From positions 6,119,135-6,183,134 of the forward strand of contig NZ_AP014862.1 of assembly GCF_002355475.1 (NCBI RefSeq): DNA of 64,000 nt, in the 5' to 3' direction. The notes below the pieces were generated by a model that was not told the origin of the DNA, made no database searches, and saw only the letters and a program-made list of their open reading frames with translations. Made by a program: the position numbers and the translations under genes. Source of the stretch: Pseudomonas furukawaii (lineage in GTDB: Bacteria; Pseudomonadota; Gammaproteobacteria; Pseudomonadales; Pseudomonadaceae). How positions within the stretch are numbered: the first letter of the stretch is position 1; each line of letters opens with the position of its first letter. Below are positions 8,966-19,503 of the stretch, in pieces.

Positions 8966-10309
8966 ATGTCCCGCGTCCCCGCCCCCGAACTGCTCTCCCC
9001 CGCCGGCACCCTCAAGGCCATGCGCCACGCCTTCGCCTATGGCGCCGACGCCGTCTACGCCGGCCAGCCGCGCTACAGCCTGCGGGTACGCAACAACGAG
9101 TTCGACCACGCCCGCCTCGCCCAGGGCATCGCCGAGGCCCAGGCCGCCGGCAAGCGTTTCTACGTGGTGGTGAACATCGCGCCGCATAACGCCAAGTTGC
9201 GCACCTTCCTCAAGGACCTGGAGCCGGTGGTGGCCATGGGACCGGACGCACTGATCATGTCCGATCCCGGCCTGATCATGCTGGTTCGCCAGCATTTCCC
9301 CCATATTCCGGTGCATCTGTCGGTGCAGGCCAATGCCGTCAACTGGGCCAGCGTGAAGTTCTGGCAGCAGCAGGGCCTGAGCCGGGTGATCCTGTCCCGG
9401 GAGCTGTCGCTGGACGAGATCGAGGAGATTCGCCGGGAAGTGCCGGAGATGGAACTGGAGGTCTTCGTCCACGGCGCCCTGTGCATGGCCTACTCCGGCC
9501 GCTGCCTGCTGTCGGGCTACCTGAACCACCGCGACCCCAACCAGGGCACCTGCACCAACGCCTGCCGCTGGCAGTACGGCGCCACGCCGGCCGCCGAGGA
9601 CGAACTGGGCCAGCTGATGCCCGCCCTGGGCTGCGGCAGCCCGAGCGAGCGACTGTTCCTGCTGGAGGAGGCCAACCGCCCCGGCGAGGCAATGTCCGCC
9701 TGGGAAGACGAGCACGGCACCTACATCATGAACTCCAAGGACCTGCGGGCCATCCACCACGTCGAGCGCCTGGCCCGCGCGGGCGTGCATTCGCTGAAGA
9801 TCGAGGGCCGCACCAAGTCCCACTTCTACGTGGCGCGGACCGCCCAGGCCTACCGCCGGGCCATCGACGACGCCGTCGCCGGCCGACCCTTCGACCGGGC
9901 GCTGATGGATGACCTGGAGTCCCTCGCCAACCGGGGCTACACCGAGGGTTTCCTGCGCCGCCACGTGCATGACGAGTACCAGAACTACGAGCATGGCTAC
10001 TCCCTGGCCGAGCGCCACCAGTTCGTCGGGGAGTTCACCGGGGTGGTGCGCCACGGCTTGGCGGAAGTGCGGGTGAAGAATCACTTCGCCGTGGGCGATC
10101 GCCTGCAGCTGATGACGCCCGGGGGCAACCTGGATTTCCGCCTGGAGGCCCTGGAAAACCGCTTCGGCGAGCGCCATGCGGTGGCGCCGGGGGATGGCCA
10201 CCTCCTCTACCTGCCGCTACCGGCGGACGCCGACCTGGAAAACGCCCTGCTGCTGCGCTGGTTCAGCACCGGCCAGAACAGCCGCCAACCTCGGGCACAG
10301 GCCCTGTAG
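8966..10309 (+). CDS. trhP: U32 peptidase-family protein, TrhP/YegQ-like tRNA hydroxylation protein
   Basis: A 447-residue protein starting PELLSPAGTLKAMRHAFAYGADAVYAG, the N-terminal mark of the U32 family. The cysteine-rich core EVFVHGALCMAYSGRC, LSGYLNHRDPNQGTCTNACRW lies near residues 166-200 and should hold an iron-sulfur cluster or support catalysis. The length and wording fit YegQ/TrhP, which takes part in prephenate-dependent 5-hydroxyuridine formation at tRNA position 34. Despite the family name, protease activity is doubtful. The start at 8966 opens at the conserved N-terminus. Neighbours are zwf and a GGDEF-EAL gene, without operon structure. Confidence 0.8.
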   Translation: MSRVPAPELLSPAGTLKAMRHAFAYGADAVYAGQPRYSLRVRNNEFDHARLAQGIAEAQAAGKRFYVVVNIAPHNAKLRTFLKDLEPVVAMGPDALIMSDPGLIMLVRQHFPHIPVHLSVQANAVNWASVKFWQQQGLSRVILSRELSLDEIEEIRREVPEMELEVFVHGALCMAYSGRCLLSGYLNHRDPNQGTCTNACRWQYGATPAAEDELGQLMPALGCGSPSERLFLLEEANRPGEAMSAWEDEHGTYIMNSKDLRAIHHVERLARAGVHSLKIEGRTKSHFYVARTAQAYRRAIDDAVAGRPFDRALMDDLESLANRGYTEGFLRRHVHDEYQNYEHGYSLAERHQFVGEFTGVVRHGLAEVRVKNHFAVGDRLQLMTPGGNLDFRLEALENRFGERHAVAPGDGHLLYLPLPADADLENALLLRWFSTGQNSRQPRAQAL

Positions 10310-10378
10310 CCCCTGTGCAAAAGGCCATTCGCGAGCAGCGCTCGCGCCTGCGGGACGGCGAGGCGCGAGCCTGATCGG

Positions 10379-10398
10379 TAGCCCGGATGCAATCCGGG
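10379..10398. repeat. REP-like hairpin (CCCGGATxxxATCCGGG)
   Basis: GTAGCCCGGATGCAATCCGG is a common Pseudomonas intergenic repeat. The hairpin arms CCCGGAT and ATCCGGG are separated by GCA (10382-10398). A second copy with the same arms, in the opposite orientation, lies at 37727-37743. It sits between the convergent trhP-like and GGDEF-EAL genes. Confidence 0.6.
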
Positions 10399-10439
10399 AC
10401 CGGAGCTACGGGCTTCACCCTTGTCCAGGCCAGTCCATT

Positions 10440-13325
10440 TCAGCGCCAGAGCGCCGTGGCCTGCTCCTGGAGCAGCCGGACGAAACAGGGCACCTCCACC
10501 GGCGGGCTGATGAGGTAGCCCTGGATCTCGTCGCAACGCTGGCTGCGCAGGAAGTTCAGCTGCTCCTGGTTCTCCACGCCCTCGGCCACCACCTTCAGCT
10601 CCAGGCTGTGGGCCATGGCGATGATGGCGCGGGTGATGGCGGCATCCTCGCTGCCGGCGGAGAGGTCGCGGATGAAGGTCTGGTCGATCTTCACGTAGTC
10701 CACCGGGAAGCGCTTCAGGTAGCTCAGGGACGAGTAGCCGGTGCCGAAGTCGTCGATGGCCAGCTTCACGCCGATCTGGCGCAACTGGTGGAAGGTGGCG
10801 ATGACGTTCTCGACATTCTCCAGCAGGTGGCTTTCGGTCAGTTCAAGCTCCAGCAGGCGCGCCGGCAGACCGGTTTCCTCCAGCACCTGGCGCACCAGGC
10901 AGACCAGCTTGCCCTGGCGCAGCTGGTGCATCGACAGGTTCACCGAGACACGGATATCCGCCAGGCCCTGGCGCTGCCAGTCACGGGCCTGGAGGCAGGC
11001 CTGGCGCAGCACGAACTCGCCGATGGGGGCGATCAGGCCGGTCTCTTCCGCCAGGCCGATGAAATCCCCCGGCGGCACCAGGCCCAGCTGCGGATGGCGC
11101 CAGCGCACCAGGGCCTCGGCGGCGTTCAGGCTGTTGTCGGCCAGGCACAGCTTGGGCTGGTAGAAGACCTCCAGCTGGCCCTCTTCGATGCCCTTGCGCA
11201 GCTGGGTTTCCATCTGCAGGCGCTCCAGGGTGCAGGCCTGGAGGTTGTCGGTGAAGAACTGGAAGCTGTTGCCGCCCAGGTGCTTGGCGTGCTGCATGGC
11301 CATGTTGGCCTGACTGAGCAGGGCCGAGATGTCCCGGGCGTTATCCGGCAGCAGGCTGATGCCGAGGGAGCCGCTGATCACCAGTTCGTGACCGCCGACG
11401 TCCATGGGCATGCGCAGCTTGCCCAGCAGCCGGCTGGCCTGGCGCGCGAGGCTGGCGACGTTGCCGTAGGCATCGAGGATCACCGCGAACTCGTCACCGG
11501 AGAGCCGGGCGATGGTGTCGGCTTCCGGCATCGCCTGGGTCAGTCTCCGGCTCACCTGGCGCAGCAGCTGGTCCGCCACTTCGTGGCCCAGGCTGTCGTT
11601 GAGCACCTTGAAACGGTCCAGGTCGATGTGCAGCAGGGCCAGCGAGCGGCCGCCGTGGCGCGCCCGCTCGCAGGCCTCGTGGAGGCGATCCTTGAACAGG
11701 GTACGGTTGGCCAGGCCCGTGAGCTCGTCGTAGTGGGACAGGTAGCGCAGGCGTTCCTCGGCCTCGCGACGGGCTGACAGGTCGGCGAAGAAGCCGACGA
11801 TGTGGCTGACGTTGCCCCGGGAATCCCGCACCACATTGAGTTGCAGCCACTGGGGATAGAGCTCGCCGTTCTTGCGAATGTCGGTCAGCTCGCCCTGCCA
11901 GCTGCCGCTGAGCTCCAGTTCGGCGCGGATCATATGCAGGCGGCGACGGGTCTCGCGGCTGCCGATCAGGGTGGACAGGTTACGGTCCAGCACTTCGTCC
12001 TGGCGATAGCCGGTGACCTGGCTGAACGCGGCGTTGGCCTGGATGATCCGGTAATCCGGGTCGAGGATGACGATGCCCTCGCTGGCGGCCTCGAACACGG
12101 TGGCGGACAGGCGCTGCTCCTCTTCCCGCAGCTTGCGCGCGGTGATGTCGCTGCGGGTGCCGATCATCCGCAGCACCTTGCCTTCGGCGTTGCGTTCCAC
12201 CACCCGGCCACGGTCCTCGACCCAGACCCAGTGGCCGTCCTTGTGGCGCACCCGGTAGTCGATGGCGTAACCGTCGGTGCGGCCCTTGAGGTGCTCCACC
12301 AGGGCCCGGCGCAGCAGGGGCAGGTCGTCCGGGTGCAGGCGTGGCTTGAGGTCGCTGAGGACGCGGGTCACCTCCTCTTCCTCGATGCCGAAGATGGCCT
12401 TGAGCTGGGAGTGGTGGACTTCGTCGGTCTCCAGGTTCCAGTCCCACAGGCCCAGCTCGCTGGCCTCCAGGGCCAGGGCCAGGCGTGCCTCGCTCTTGGC
12501 CAGGGCGTGGGTGGCGTCGGCCAGCTCCAGGGTGCGCTGGGCCACCCGCATCTCCAGCTCGTCATGGGCCCGGCGCAGTTCGCGCTCGGCGCGGCGACGC
12601 TGCTCCACCTCGCGCTCCAGCTCCTCGTTGAGGCCCTCGGCGCGGCTCTTGGCCTGCTCCAGGTGACTGATCAGGGCCTGGTTCTGGAAGCGCTGCAGCA
12701 GGCTGCGCCGGACCAGCCGGTTGACCTGCCAGGCCACCACCATGAGCGAGATGGAGAGGATCACGCCGAGCACGCCCCAGCCCCGCAACTGCGGGGTATC
12801 ACCCAGCAGCAGCCAGGTGATGGAAGGCAGCAGGCAGGGCAAGGCGAAGGTGAGGAAGGCCGACAGGCTGACGGCGTAGGCGACACTGGCGGAGAGGATG
12901 GCGGCAGCGATCAGGCCATAGACCAGCGCCTGCTGGAGGAAAGCATCCGGCGGCACCAGCAGCACGACCGCGAAGGCCAGGGTGAGGCCGGAGGCGGCGG
13001 CGCCGAGGAGAAAGGCGCGGCGCCAGCGCGGGCAGGCCTGCCGGGCCGGCTCGGCGCGCTTGAAGGCGGCCACCTGGGTCAGCCGCAGCACGGCCAGCAG
13101 CACCAGCCAGATCAGCCAGCCGCCCAGCAGCAGCTTGTTGCCCGTGCCCCAGAGCAGGTAGGCGCAGGCCGGGCCATTGAGCAGCATGAACAGGGTCGGG
13201 ACCTGGGATCCCTGGTACAGCAGGCGCGTGCGCTCGGCCGCAATGTCGGTCGCGAACTGCTGGTGGATCTCGCGGCTGTCGGCCAGGGACAGCGTTCGGC
13301 CGGCGGGCATCGGGGTAACGGTCAT
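10440..13325 (-). CDS. Membrane-anchored PAS-GGDEF-EAL protein (c-di-GMP turnover)
   Basis: A 961-residue multidomain signalling protein. The first 210 residues contain several membrane segments. A coiled coil (about 215-265, [31 protein letters not shown]) follows, then two PAS domains (about 275-395 and 405-520, with PAC motifs such as [12 protein letters not shown]), a GGDEF domain (about 525-690) with active-site variant SGDEF, and an EAL domain (about 700-955) with an intact EALVRWRHP and [13 protein letters not shown] loop. The EAL half looks competent as a phosphodiesterase; the SGDEF site may be active or only GTP-binding. It stands alone, divergent from uvrD with 201 bp between. The input signal is unknown. 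Confidence 0.88.
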   Translation of the reverse strand: MTVTPMPAGRTLSLADSREIHQQFATDIAAERTRLLYQGSQVPTLFMLLNGPACAYLLWGTGNKLLLGGWLIWLVLLAVLRLTQVAAFKRAEPARQACPRWRRAFLLGAAASGLTLAFAVVLLVPPDAFLQQALVYGLIAAAILSASVAYAVSLSAFLTFALPCLLPSITWLLLGDTPQLRGWGVLGVILSISLMVVAWQVNRLVRRSLLQRFQNQALISHLEQAKSRAEGLNEELEREVEQRRRAERELRRAHDELEMRVAQRTLELADATHALAKSEARLALALEASELGLWDWNLETDEVHHSQLKAIFGIEEEEVTRVLSDLKPRLHPDDLPLLRRALVEHLKGRTDGYAIDYRVRHKDGHWVWVEDRGRVVERNAEGKVLRMIGTRSDITARKLREEEQRLSATVFEAASEGIVILDPDYRIIQANAAFSQVTGYRQDEVLDRNLSTLIGSRETRRRLHMIRAELELSGSWQGELTDIRKNGELYPQWLQLNVVRDSRGNVSHIVGFFADLSARREAEERLRYLSHYDELTGLANRTLFKDRLHEACERARHGGRSLALLHIDLDRFKVLNDSLGHEVADQLLRQVSRRLTQAMPEADTIARLSGDEFAVILDAYGNVASLARQASRLLGKLRMPMDVGGHELVISGSLGISLLPDNARDISALLSQANMAMQHAKHLGGNSFQFFTDNLQACTLERLQMETQLRKGIEEGQLEVFYQPKLCLADNSLNAAEALVRWRHPQLGLVPPGDFIGLAEETGLIAPIGEFVLRQACLQARDWQRQGLADIRVSVNLSMHQLRQGKLVCLVRQVLEETGLPARLLELELTESHLLENVENVIATFHQLRQIGVKLAIDDFGTGYSSLSYLKRFPVDYVKIDQTFIRDLSAGSEDAAITRAIIAMAHSLELKVVAEGVENQEQLNFLRSQRCDEIQGYLISPPVEVPCFVRLLQEQATALWR

Positions 13326-13526
13326 AGGCGCTTTTCTTGTAGTGGTCTGCCTAGGCGAGCCGGGAGCTTACCCGAGCGGACGGCGGCTGCAATAGCTTTA
13401 TGTGCGAGGTTCCGGACGAGCGCCCCCCTACTTTGGAAGCGCCTCTGGCGCGGGGCCCGGCGACCGTCCGACCGACTGCCCGATCGTCGGTTTGCCCTGC
13501 TCAGGCGGCGCCCCTAGAATGCCGCG

Positions 13527-15707
13527 ATGCATGACGATCTCTCCCTTCTCCTGAACTCCCTGAACGATGCCCAGCGCCAGGCCGTGGCCGCGCCGCTGGG
13601 CCGTCAACTGGTCCTCGCCGGCGCCGGCTCGGGCAAAACCCGCGTACTGGTGCACCGTATCGCCTGGCTGATCCAGGTGGAGCAGGCCTCGCCCCACTCG
13701 ATCCTCTCGGTGACCTTCACCAACAAGGCCGCCGCCGAGATGCGCCAGCGCATCGAGCAACTGCTGGGCATCAACCCGGCGGGCATGTGGGTCGGCACCT
13801 TCCACGGCCTGGCCCACCGCCTGCTTCGCGCCCACTGGCAGGAAGCGGGGCTGGCCGAGAATTTCCAGATCCTCGACAGCGACGACCAGCAGCGGCTGGT
13901 CAAGCGGGTGATCCGCGACCTCGGCCTCGACGAGCAGCGCTGGCCGGCGCGCCAGGCCCAGTGGTTCATCAACGGGCAGAAGGACGAGGGCATCCGCCCG
14001 CAACACATCCAGGCCGGCGGCGACCTCTTCCTCGGCACCATGCTGAAGATCTACGAGGCCTACGAAGCGGCCTGTGCGCGCACCGGGGTGATCGACTTCT
14101 CCGAACTGCTGCTGCGCGCCCTGGACCTCTGGCGCGACCGCCCGAGCCTGCTGGAGCACTACCAGCGGCGTTTCCGCCATGTGCTGGTGGACGAGTTCCA
14201 GGACACCAACGCCGTGCAGTACGCCTGGCTGCGCCTGCTGGCGCGGGGCGGCGAGAGCCTGATGGTGGTGGGTGACGACGACCAGTCCATCTATGGCTGG
14301 CGCGGAGCGCGGATCGAGAACATCCAGCAGTTCTCCAGCGACTTCGCCAATGCCGAGACCATCCGCCTGGAGCAGAACTACCGCTCCACCGCCAGCATCC
14401 TCAAGGCCGCCAACGCCCTGATCGCCAATAACCAGGGTCGCCTCGGCAAGGAGCTCTGGACCGACGGCGACGACGGCGAGCCCATCGGCCTCTATGCCGC
14501 CTACAACGAGCACGATGAAGCCCGCTACGTGGTGGAAAGCATCGAGAGCGCGCTGAAGGACGGCATGACCCGCAGCGAGATCGCCATCCTCTACCGTTCC
14601 AACGCCCAGTCACGGGTGCTGGAAGAGGCGCTCCTGCGGGAGAAGATTCCCTACCGCATCTATGGCGGCCAGCGCTTCTTCGAGCGCGCCGAGATCAAGA
14701 ACGCCATGGCCTACCTGCGCCTGCTGGAGGGCCGCGGCAACGACGCCGCCCTGGAGCGGGTGATCAATGTGCCGCCCCGGGGCATCGGCGAGAAGACCGT
14801 CGAGAGCATCCGCGAGTTCGCCCGTGTCCATCAGGTTTCCATGTGGGAAGCCATGGCCCTGATGATCGCCAACAAGGCCCTGGCTGGCCGCGCCTCCAGC
14901 GCCCTGGCGGCCTTCATGGAGCTGATCGAGAACCTCGCCGCCAAGGTGCTGGACATGCCCCTGCACCTGATGACCCAGACCGTCGTCGAGCAAAGCGGCC
15001 TGGTGGCCTACCACAAGGACGAGAAGGGCGAGAAAGGCCAGGCCCGGGTGGAAAACCTGGAAGAACTGGTCAGCGCCGCACGCGCCTTCGAGAACGAGGA
15101 GCCCGAGGACGACCTCACGCCCCTGCAGGCCTTCCTCAGCCACGCCTCCCTGGAGGCCGGCGAAACCCAGGCCGATGTCTTCGAGGACAGCGTGCAGCTG
15201 ATGACCCTGCACAGCGCCAAGGGCCTGGAGTTCCCCCTGGTATTCCTGGTGGGCATGGAAGAAGGCCTGTTCCCCCACAAGATGAGCATGGAGGAGCCCG
15301 GACGCCTGGAGGAAGAGCGCCGGCTGGCCTACGTGGGCGTGACCCGCGCCATGCAGCGCCTGGTGCTGACCTACGCGGAAACCCGTCGCCTCTATGGCAG
15401 CGAGACCTACAACAAGGTCTCGCGCTTCGTTCGCGAAGTGCCGCCGCAACTGATCCGCGAAGTCAGGCTGAACAACAGCATCAGCCGCCCCATGGGCGCC
15501 GGTAGCCGCCACGGCTCCATCTTCGACGGCGCCGGCGTGCCGGAAACTCCCTTCAGCCTCGGCCAGCGGGTGCAGCATGCGCTGTTCGGCGAAGGCACCA
15601 TCCTCAACTTCGAAGGCGCCGGCGCCCAGGCCCGGGTGCAGGTGAAGTTCGAGAGCGAAGGCAGCAAGTGGCTGATGCTGGCCTACGCCAAGCTGCAGCC
15701 GCTCTGA
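13527..15707 (+). CDS. uvrD: DNA helicase II (UvrD)
   Basis: A 726-residue superfamily 1A helicase that unwinds DNA 3' to 5' in nucleotide-excision and mismatch repair. Motifs are in order: Q motif (LNDAQRQAV), Walker A GAGSGKTR near residue 33, motif Ia FTNKAAAEM, motif II DEFQDTN, motif III VVGDDDQSIYGWRGA, motif IV LEQNYRST, motif V TLHSAKGLEFPLVFLVGMEE and motif VI YVGVTRAMQ. The C-terminal Tudor-like domain (RVQHALFGEGTI) binds RNA polymerase in E. coli UvrD. The length is normal. It starts at ATG 13527 and is transcribed alone. Confidence 0.95.
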   Translation: MHDDLSLLLNSLNDAQRQAVAAPLGRQLVLAGAGSGKTRVLVHRIAWLIQVEQASPHSILSVTFTNKAAAEMRQRIEQLLGINPAGMWVGTFHGLAHRLLRAHWQEAGLAENFQILDSDDQQRLVKRVIRDLGLDEQRWPARQAQWFINGQKDEGIRPQHIQAGGDLFLGTMLKIYEAYEAACARTGVIDFSELLLRALDLWRDRPSLLEHYQRRFRHVLVDEFQDTNAVQYAWLRLLARGGESLMVVGDDDQSIYGWRGARIENIQQFSSDFANAETIRLEQNYRSTASILKAANALIANNQGRLGKELWTDGDDGEPIGLYAAYNEHDEARYVVESIESALKDGMTRSEIAILYRSNAQSRVLEEALLREKIPYRIYGGQRFFERAEIKNAMAYLRLLEGRGNDAALERVINVPPRGIGEKTVESIREFARVHQVSMWEAMALMIANKALAGRASSALAAFMELIENLAAKVLDMPLHLMTQTVVEQSGLVAYHKDEKGEKGQARVENLEELVSAARAFENEEPEDDLTPLQAFLSHASLEAGETQADVFEDSVQLMTLHSAKGLEFPLVFLVGMEEGLFPHKMSMEEPGRLEEERRLAYVGVTRAMQRLVLTYAETRRLYGSETYNKVSRFVREVPPQLIREVRLNNSISRPMGAGSRHGSIFDGAGVPETPFSLGQRVQHALFGEGTILNFEGAGAQARVQVKFESEGSKWLMLAYAKLQPL

Positions 15708-16376
15708 ACGGGTTTCCGCGCGCGCGATCCGGCTCGCAGGCCTGACGTGATCCGGGCGGGCGGTCCTGCGGGCGCGCAAATTTCCCAAGGAAATAAGCCT
15801 GCGCCCGGTGCTCACCAAACCGCCTAATCCGGGCGACCAGTTGCCTCGCTGTGATATTGCCCAGCGACCATACTTCGCGCTGAGCGAGCAGGGCCTGCGC
15901 TCCCGGTCTTCCCTGGCAGTAATGCTCCCCATGAAACAACCCGTCAGCCGGTGCTGGCGGGAACGATCTGGTGTGCCTGTCGTACAGCCATCAGCCCATG
16001 GGGACGGGCGATCCGAGGGCGCAGTCGCTTCATCCTTGCCGGGCCTGATGTACCGGGTAAGGCACCGGCTTCTCGATGTAGATGCAGTGCAGTAGCAGCG
16101 CTTGCGCTGTGGAAGCCATTTCCGCAGTTGCATGAACGAGCAGAAGACGTTCCGTGATCATCCACGCCGGTTCGATGCAGGCATTTGACATCGGAGTGAC
16201 TCGACGAAGCTTGATTTCGGCTGTCGCGTTCAGGGTATCGGTGAATCGGCTCCCATCCGACGGACAGAGCGGCAAGGTCAGGCAACCGCCGCCCTCCCTG
16301 CCCTCGCAGGGACACACCCAAGAAGAATTGTGCCTCCGTCCACATGACAACCGAACACGCGCTCAGGAAGACAGCC
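15708..16376. other. 669-bp gap without a convincing gene
   Basis: Between uvrD and the stress gene I see no RNA gene or clear terminator. The best frame is a 53-residue minus-strand one at 16030-16191 (start MSNACIEPAWMITERLLLVH), which lacks a good ribosome-binding site and has no recognisable family. Other frames overlap the uvrD end or have shadow composition. The stretch is locally less GC-rich than its neighbours around 16100-16240. Confidence 0.5.
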
Positions 16377-17302
16377 ATGCATACCATCCGCAGCATCCTG
16401 GTGGTAGTGGATCCTCGACAGCCTGAAACCCTGGTCCTGAACCGGGCCCGAATGATCGCCAACGCGACCCAGTCGCACCTGCACCTGCTGGTTTGCGACA
16501 AGCGCCCCGACCTTCACTCCCACCTCGAGGAACTGGGAGGTGCCCTGGAAAAGGAGGGCTTCAGTGTCAGCGCCCAACAGGCCTGGCACCACAGCCCACA
16601 CCAGACCATCATCGCGGTGCAGCAGGCGAAGGACTGCGGCCTGGTGATCAAGCAGCACCGGCCCGATAACCCCATCATGAAGTCGATCCTCACCCCGGAG
16701 GATTGGAAACTGCTGCGCTACTGCCCGAGCCCGGTGCTGATGGTGAAAACCGCCGCGCCATGGAGCAGTGGCACCATTCTCGCCGCCGTGGACGTGGGCA
16801 ACAGTGATATCGAACACCGCGTCCTGCAGGCCGGCATCGTCAGCCACGGCTACGACATCGCCAAGCTGACCGGCGGCACGCTGCATATGATGAGCGCCCA
16901 TCCCTACCCCATGTACTCGGCGCCGGACCCGGTGTTCCAGCGCAAGGAGAGCATCCAGGGTTTCTACAGCGAGCAATGCCGGAACCTGCAAAAGGAGTTC
17001 GGCATCGACGACGACCACCTGCATATCGAAGAAGGTGCGCCGATATCCTGATTCCGCAGACGGCCCACAAGCTCAATGCCGCGCTGACGGTGATCGGCAG
17101 CGTGGCCCGTACCGGGCTGACCGGCGCCCTGGTCGGCAACACCGCCGAGATGGTGCTCGACGCCCTGGAAAGCGACGTCCTGGTGCTCAAGCCGGACGAC
17201 ATCATCACCCACCTGGAGGAACTGGCCGCCCCGTCGCAAGGCCCCGAGGAGCAGGCCACGCTGACCACCTGGCCCTACAACCACCATCACCATCGGTTCT
17301 AG
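16377..17302 (+). pseudogene. Universal stress protein (tandem Usp domains), frameshifted
   Basis: A two-domain UspA-family protein split by a frameshift. The first frame (ATG 16377, with AGGA 8 bp upstream) covers domain 1 and most of domain 2 and stops at 17051. The remaining sequence continues in another frame as ADILIPQTAHKLNAALTVIG, with the nucleotide-binding GSVARTGLTGALVGNTAE motif and the end VLVLKPDDI, stopping at 17302. One missing base near 17036-17042 (GAAGGTGC|GCCGAT) explains the shift. Domain 1 starts IRSILVVVDP. Intact relatives of about 300 residues bind ATP and respond to stress. It could be a true pseudogene, a programmed shift or a sequencing error. The C-terminus ends in a histidine run. 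Confidence 0.75.
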
Positions 17303-17400
17303 CGCCGGGCGGCGGGCGGAGCCGCCCCCACATCCTCCGCCCGTCCGAAGCCCCGTCCACGGCGATCGCCTTGGCCATAATGACTGGCGGAGGTACGCCC

Positions 17401-17976
17401 ATGGCCCGTTCACCCAGTGCCCAGCAGATTCTCGATTGCGCCCTGACCCTCGCCGACACCAGCGGCTGGGAGCGCCTGCACCTGTTCGACGTGGCCCGGG
17501 AACTGGACGTGGGCCTGGACGCCATCGCCCGGCACTACCGGCAGAAGGACGACCTGGTGGAAGCCTGGTTCGACCGCGCCGACCAGGCCATGCTCGTCCG
17601 TGGCAAGGCCGCCGACCTGCCCGCCCTCACCCCGGAGAAGCGCCTGGAGGAACTCCTGATGGCCTGGCTCGGCGCCCTTGCCCACCATCGCTCGGTGACC
17701 GGGCAGATGCTCCTCTACAAACTCGAGCCCGGCCATGTCCACCTGCAGGTGCAGGGCCTGCTGCGGGTCAGCCGCACCGTGCAGTGGTGGCGCGAGGCGG
17801 CGCAACGGGAAACCCTGCACCTCTGCCGCATCGTCGAGGAGAGCCTGCTCACCGGCGCCTACCTGCGCACCTTCGTCCACTGGCTGCGCCACCCCCTGGA
17901 CGATGACGCCGACCTGCGCGCGCTGCTGCGCCGGCAATTGCGCTGCGGGCCACTGACGGTCCTACTGCGCAAGTGA
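17401..17976 (+). CDS. TetR-family transcriptional regulator
   Basis: A 191-residue protein with an N-terminal helix-turn-helix of TetR/AcrR type: AQQILDCALTLADTSGWERLHLFDVARELDVGLDAIARHYRQKDDLVEAWF, residues about 7-57. The C-terminal alpha-helical domain is probably ligand-binding. The ATG at 17401 has a GGCGGAGG ribosome-binding site 9 bp upstream, so I reject the longer open frame reaching back to 17035. It lies about 100 bp after the broken stress gene and before a Tim44-like gene. No target can be named. Confidence 0.78.
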   Translation: MARSPSAQQILDCALTLADTSGWERLHLFDVARELDVGLDAIARHYRQKDDLVEAWFDRADQAMLVRGKAADLPALTPEKRLEELLMAWLGALAHHRSVTGQMLLYKLEPGHVHLQVQGLLRVSRTVQWWREAAQRETLHLCRIVEESLLTGAYLRTFVHWLRHPLDDDADLRALLRRQLRCGPLTVLLRK

Positions 17977-18100
17977 CTAGCAAGGGTGGAAAGGTCCTTT
18001 GTCGCTGTCCGACAAAATCCCGAAACACTCTGCCCCTAGCCAGCGCGCCGGGGACTGTGCAGCATGGCGCGCGTGGATTCATAACCAAGAGAAGCCCCTG

Positions 18101-18961
18101 ATGCGCCGATTTCTCAGTATTGCCCTGGCCCTTTGCGTCGGCCTGTCGCTGAGCCTGGATGTCAACGCCGCCAAGCGACTGGGCGGCGGCAAGTCCTTTG
18201 GCAACGCACCGACCCACCAGACCCGCCAGGCACAGCCTGCCCAACAAGCCCCCAACGCCACTGCCGCCGCTCCGGCTGCCGGCAAGGCCGCTGCCGCCAG
18301 CGGTGCCTCCCGCTGGCTCGGCCCGCTGGCCGGCATCGCCGCCGGTGGCCTGCTCGCTTCCATGTTCATGGGTGACGGCTTCGATGGGATGCAGATCTTC
18401 GACTTCCTGATCATCGGCCTGATCGCCTTCCTGATCTTCCGCTTCCTGGCCGCCCGCAAGCGGGCCCAGCAGCAGGGCCAGCCGGCCGTGGCCGGTCACG
18501 CGCCCTTCCAGCGCGAAATGCCGCAGATGCCGCAGCAGCCGTCCATCTTCGGTGGCGCCTCCGCCGCCGCGACCCAGCCGGCCTTCAACGCCCCCAGCTG
18601 GTTCAACGAGCAGCGCTTCCTGGACGCCGGCCGCGAGCACTTCCTGGCCCTGCAGCAGCACTGGGACGCAGGCGAGATGGACAAGATCGCCGAGTTCTTC
18701 ACCCCGCAGATGGTCAACTTCCTCAAGGAAGAGCGCGCCAGCCTGGGTGACGCCTACCAGTCCACCTACATCGACAACCTCCAGGTGCAGCTGGACGGCA
18801 TCGACGAGCTGGCCGACAAGACCGTCGCCACCCTCACCTTCACCGGCGTCTCCAAGACCTCCCGCTTCGACCAGGGCGAGGCCTTCAGCGAAAGCTGGCG
18901 CATGGAGCGCGCCAACGGCGAGGACCAGCCCTGGCTGGTGGCGGGCATCCGCCAGAACTGA
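18101..18961 (+). CDS. Tim44-like domain membrane protein
   Basis: A 286-residue protein. A signal-like N-terminus (MRRFLSIALALCVGLSLSLDVNAA) is followed by a Gly- and Ala/Gln/Pro-rich linker, a hydrophobic pair around residues 70-117 (GPLAGIAAGGLLASMFMG, then FDFLIIGLIAFLIFRFLA), and a C-terminal Tim44-like domain (about 170-286) built around AGREHFLALQQHWDAGEMDKIAEFFTPQM. Bacterial Tim44-like proteins are mostly uncharacterised membrane-associated proteins. The start at 18101 gives a complete signal sequence; the open frame upstream to 17999 lacks one. A clear terminator follows. Confidence 0.82.
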   Translation: MRRFLSIALALCVGLSLSLDVNAAKRLGGGKSFGNAPTHQTRQAQPAQQAPNATAAAPAAGKAAAASGASRWLGPLAGIAAGGLLASMFMGDGFDGMQIFDFLIIGLIAFLIFRFLAARKRAQQQGQPAVAGHAPFQREMPQMPQQPSIFGGASAAATQPAFNAPSWFNEQRFLDAGREHFLALQQHWDAGEMDKIAEFFTPQMVNFLKEERASLGDAYQSTYIDNLQVQLDGIDELADKTVATLTFTGVSKTSRFDQGEAFSESWRMERANGEDQPWLVAGIRQN

Positions 18962-18981
18962 TCGCCAGCGCGATGAACGAA

Positions 18982-19005
18982 CCCCGGGCCTGTCCCGGGG
19001 TTTTT
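18982..19005 (+). terminator. Intrinsic terminator of the Tim44-like gene
   Basis: Seven-bp arms CCCCGGG (18982-18988) and CCCGGGG (18994-19000) with a 5-nt loop, followed by TTTTT. It lies 20 bp after the stop codon at 18961 and before the convergent YbaK gene. Confidence 0.85.
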
Positions 19006-19038
19006 CATGGGCGGGGCCAGGCGAGCGCCCGACACCCG

Positions 19039-19503
19039 CTAATGGCTGATCTCGCACACCTCGGCATTGGGCACCAGGCGCAGGTACTCATCCATGGGCA
19101 TGTGCACCAGGCTCTCGTGGTCACCGGCTTCCAGGTAGATGTCCCGTTGCCGGGTCAGTTGCGGGTCCACCAGCATGGTCATGCCGTAGGCCTCGCCCAG
19201 GGCCGGCAGGGCGCCCGGCTCGCAGTCGCGGAACAACCGGGCCAGGTCGGCTTCATGGGTGAGTTGCCAGATCCGTGCGTCCTTGCGCACCTTGCCCATG
19301 TCCAGGTGACGGCTGGCGGGCAGCACCGCCATGAGGAAATGCCCGTGGCGATCGTCGAGGATCACCGGTTTGGCCAGGCGTTCGGCGGGTACATGGGCGA
19401 CCCGGGCGGTTTCCAGGCTGCTGGACGAGTGCGGATGCGGCACCAGGTCGAACCGGGCATGGGCACGCTCCAGGCTGTGCTGCAGGGTAGCGGCCATTCG
19501 CAT
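19039..19503 (-). CDS. YbaK/EbsC-family aminoacyl-tRNA deacylase
   Basis: A 154-residue protein of the YbaK/ProX fold, which hydrolyses mischarged aminoacyl-tRNAs. The pattern HPHSSSSLETARVAHVPAERLAKPVILDD near residues 23-51 and the late GMTMLVDPQLTRQRDIYLEAGDHESLVHM match the family. The ATG at 19503 has AGGAGGTG 5 bp upstream, so I reject the longer frame to 19653. It is a single-domain protein and which tRNA it edits cannot be told. It stands alone, convergent with the Tim44-like gene. Confidence 0.85.
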   Translation of the reverse strand: MRMAATLQHSLERAHARFDLVPHPHSSSSLETARVAHVPAERLAKPVILDDRHGHFLMAVLPASRHLDMGKVRKDARIWQLTHEADLARLFRDCEPGALPALGEAYGMTMLVDPQLTRQRDIYLEAGDHESLVHMPMDEYLRLVPNAEVCEISH

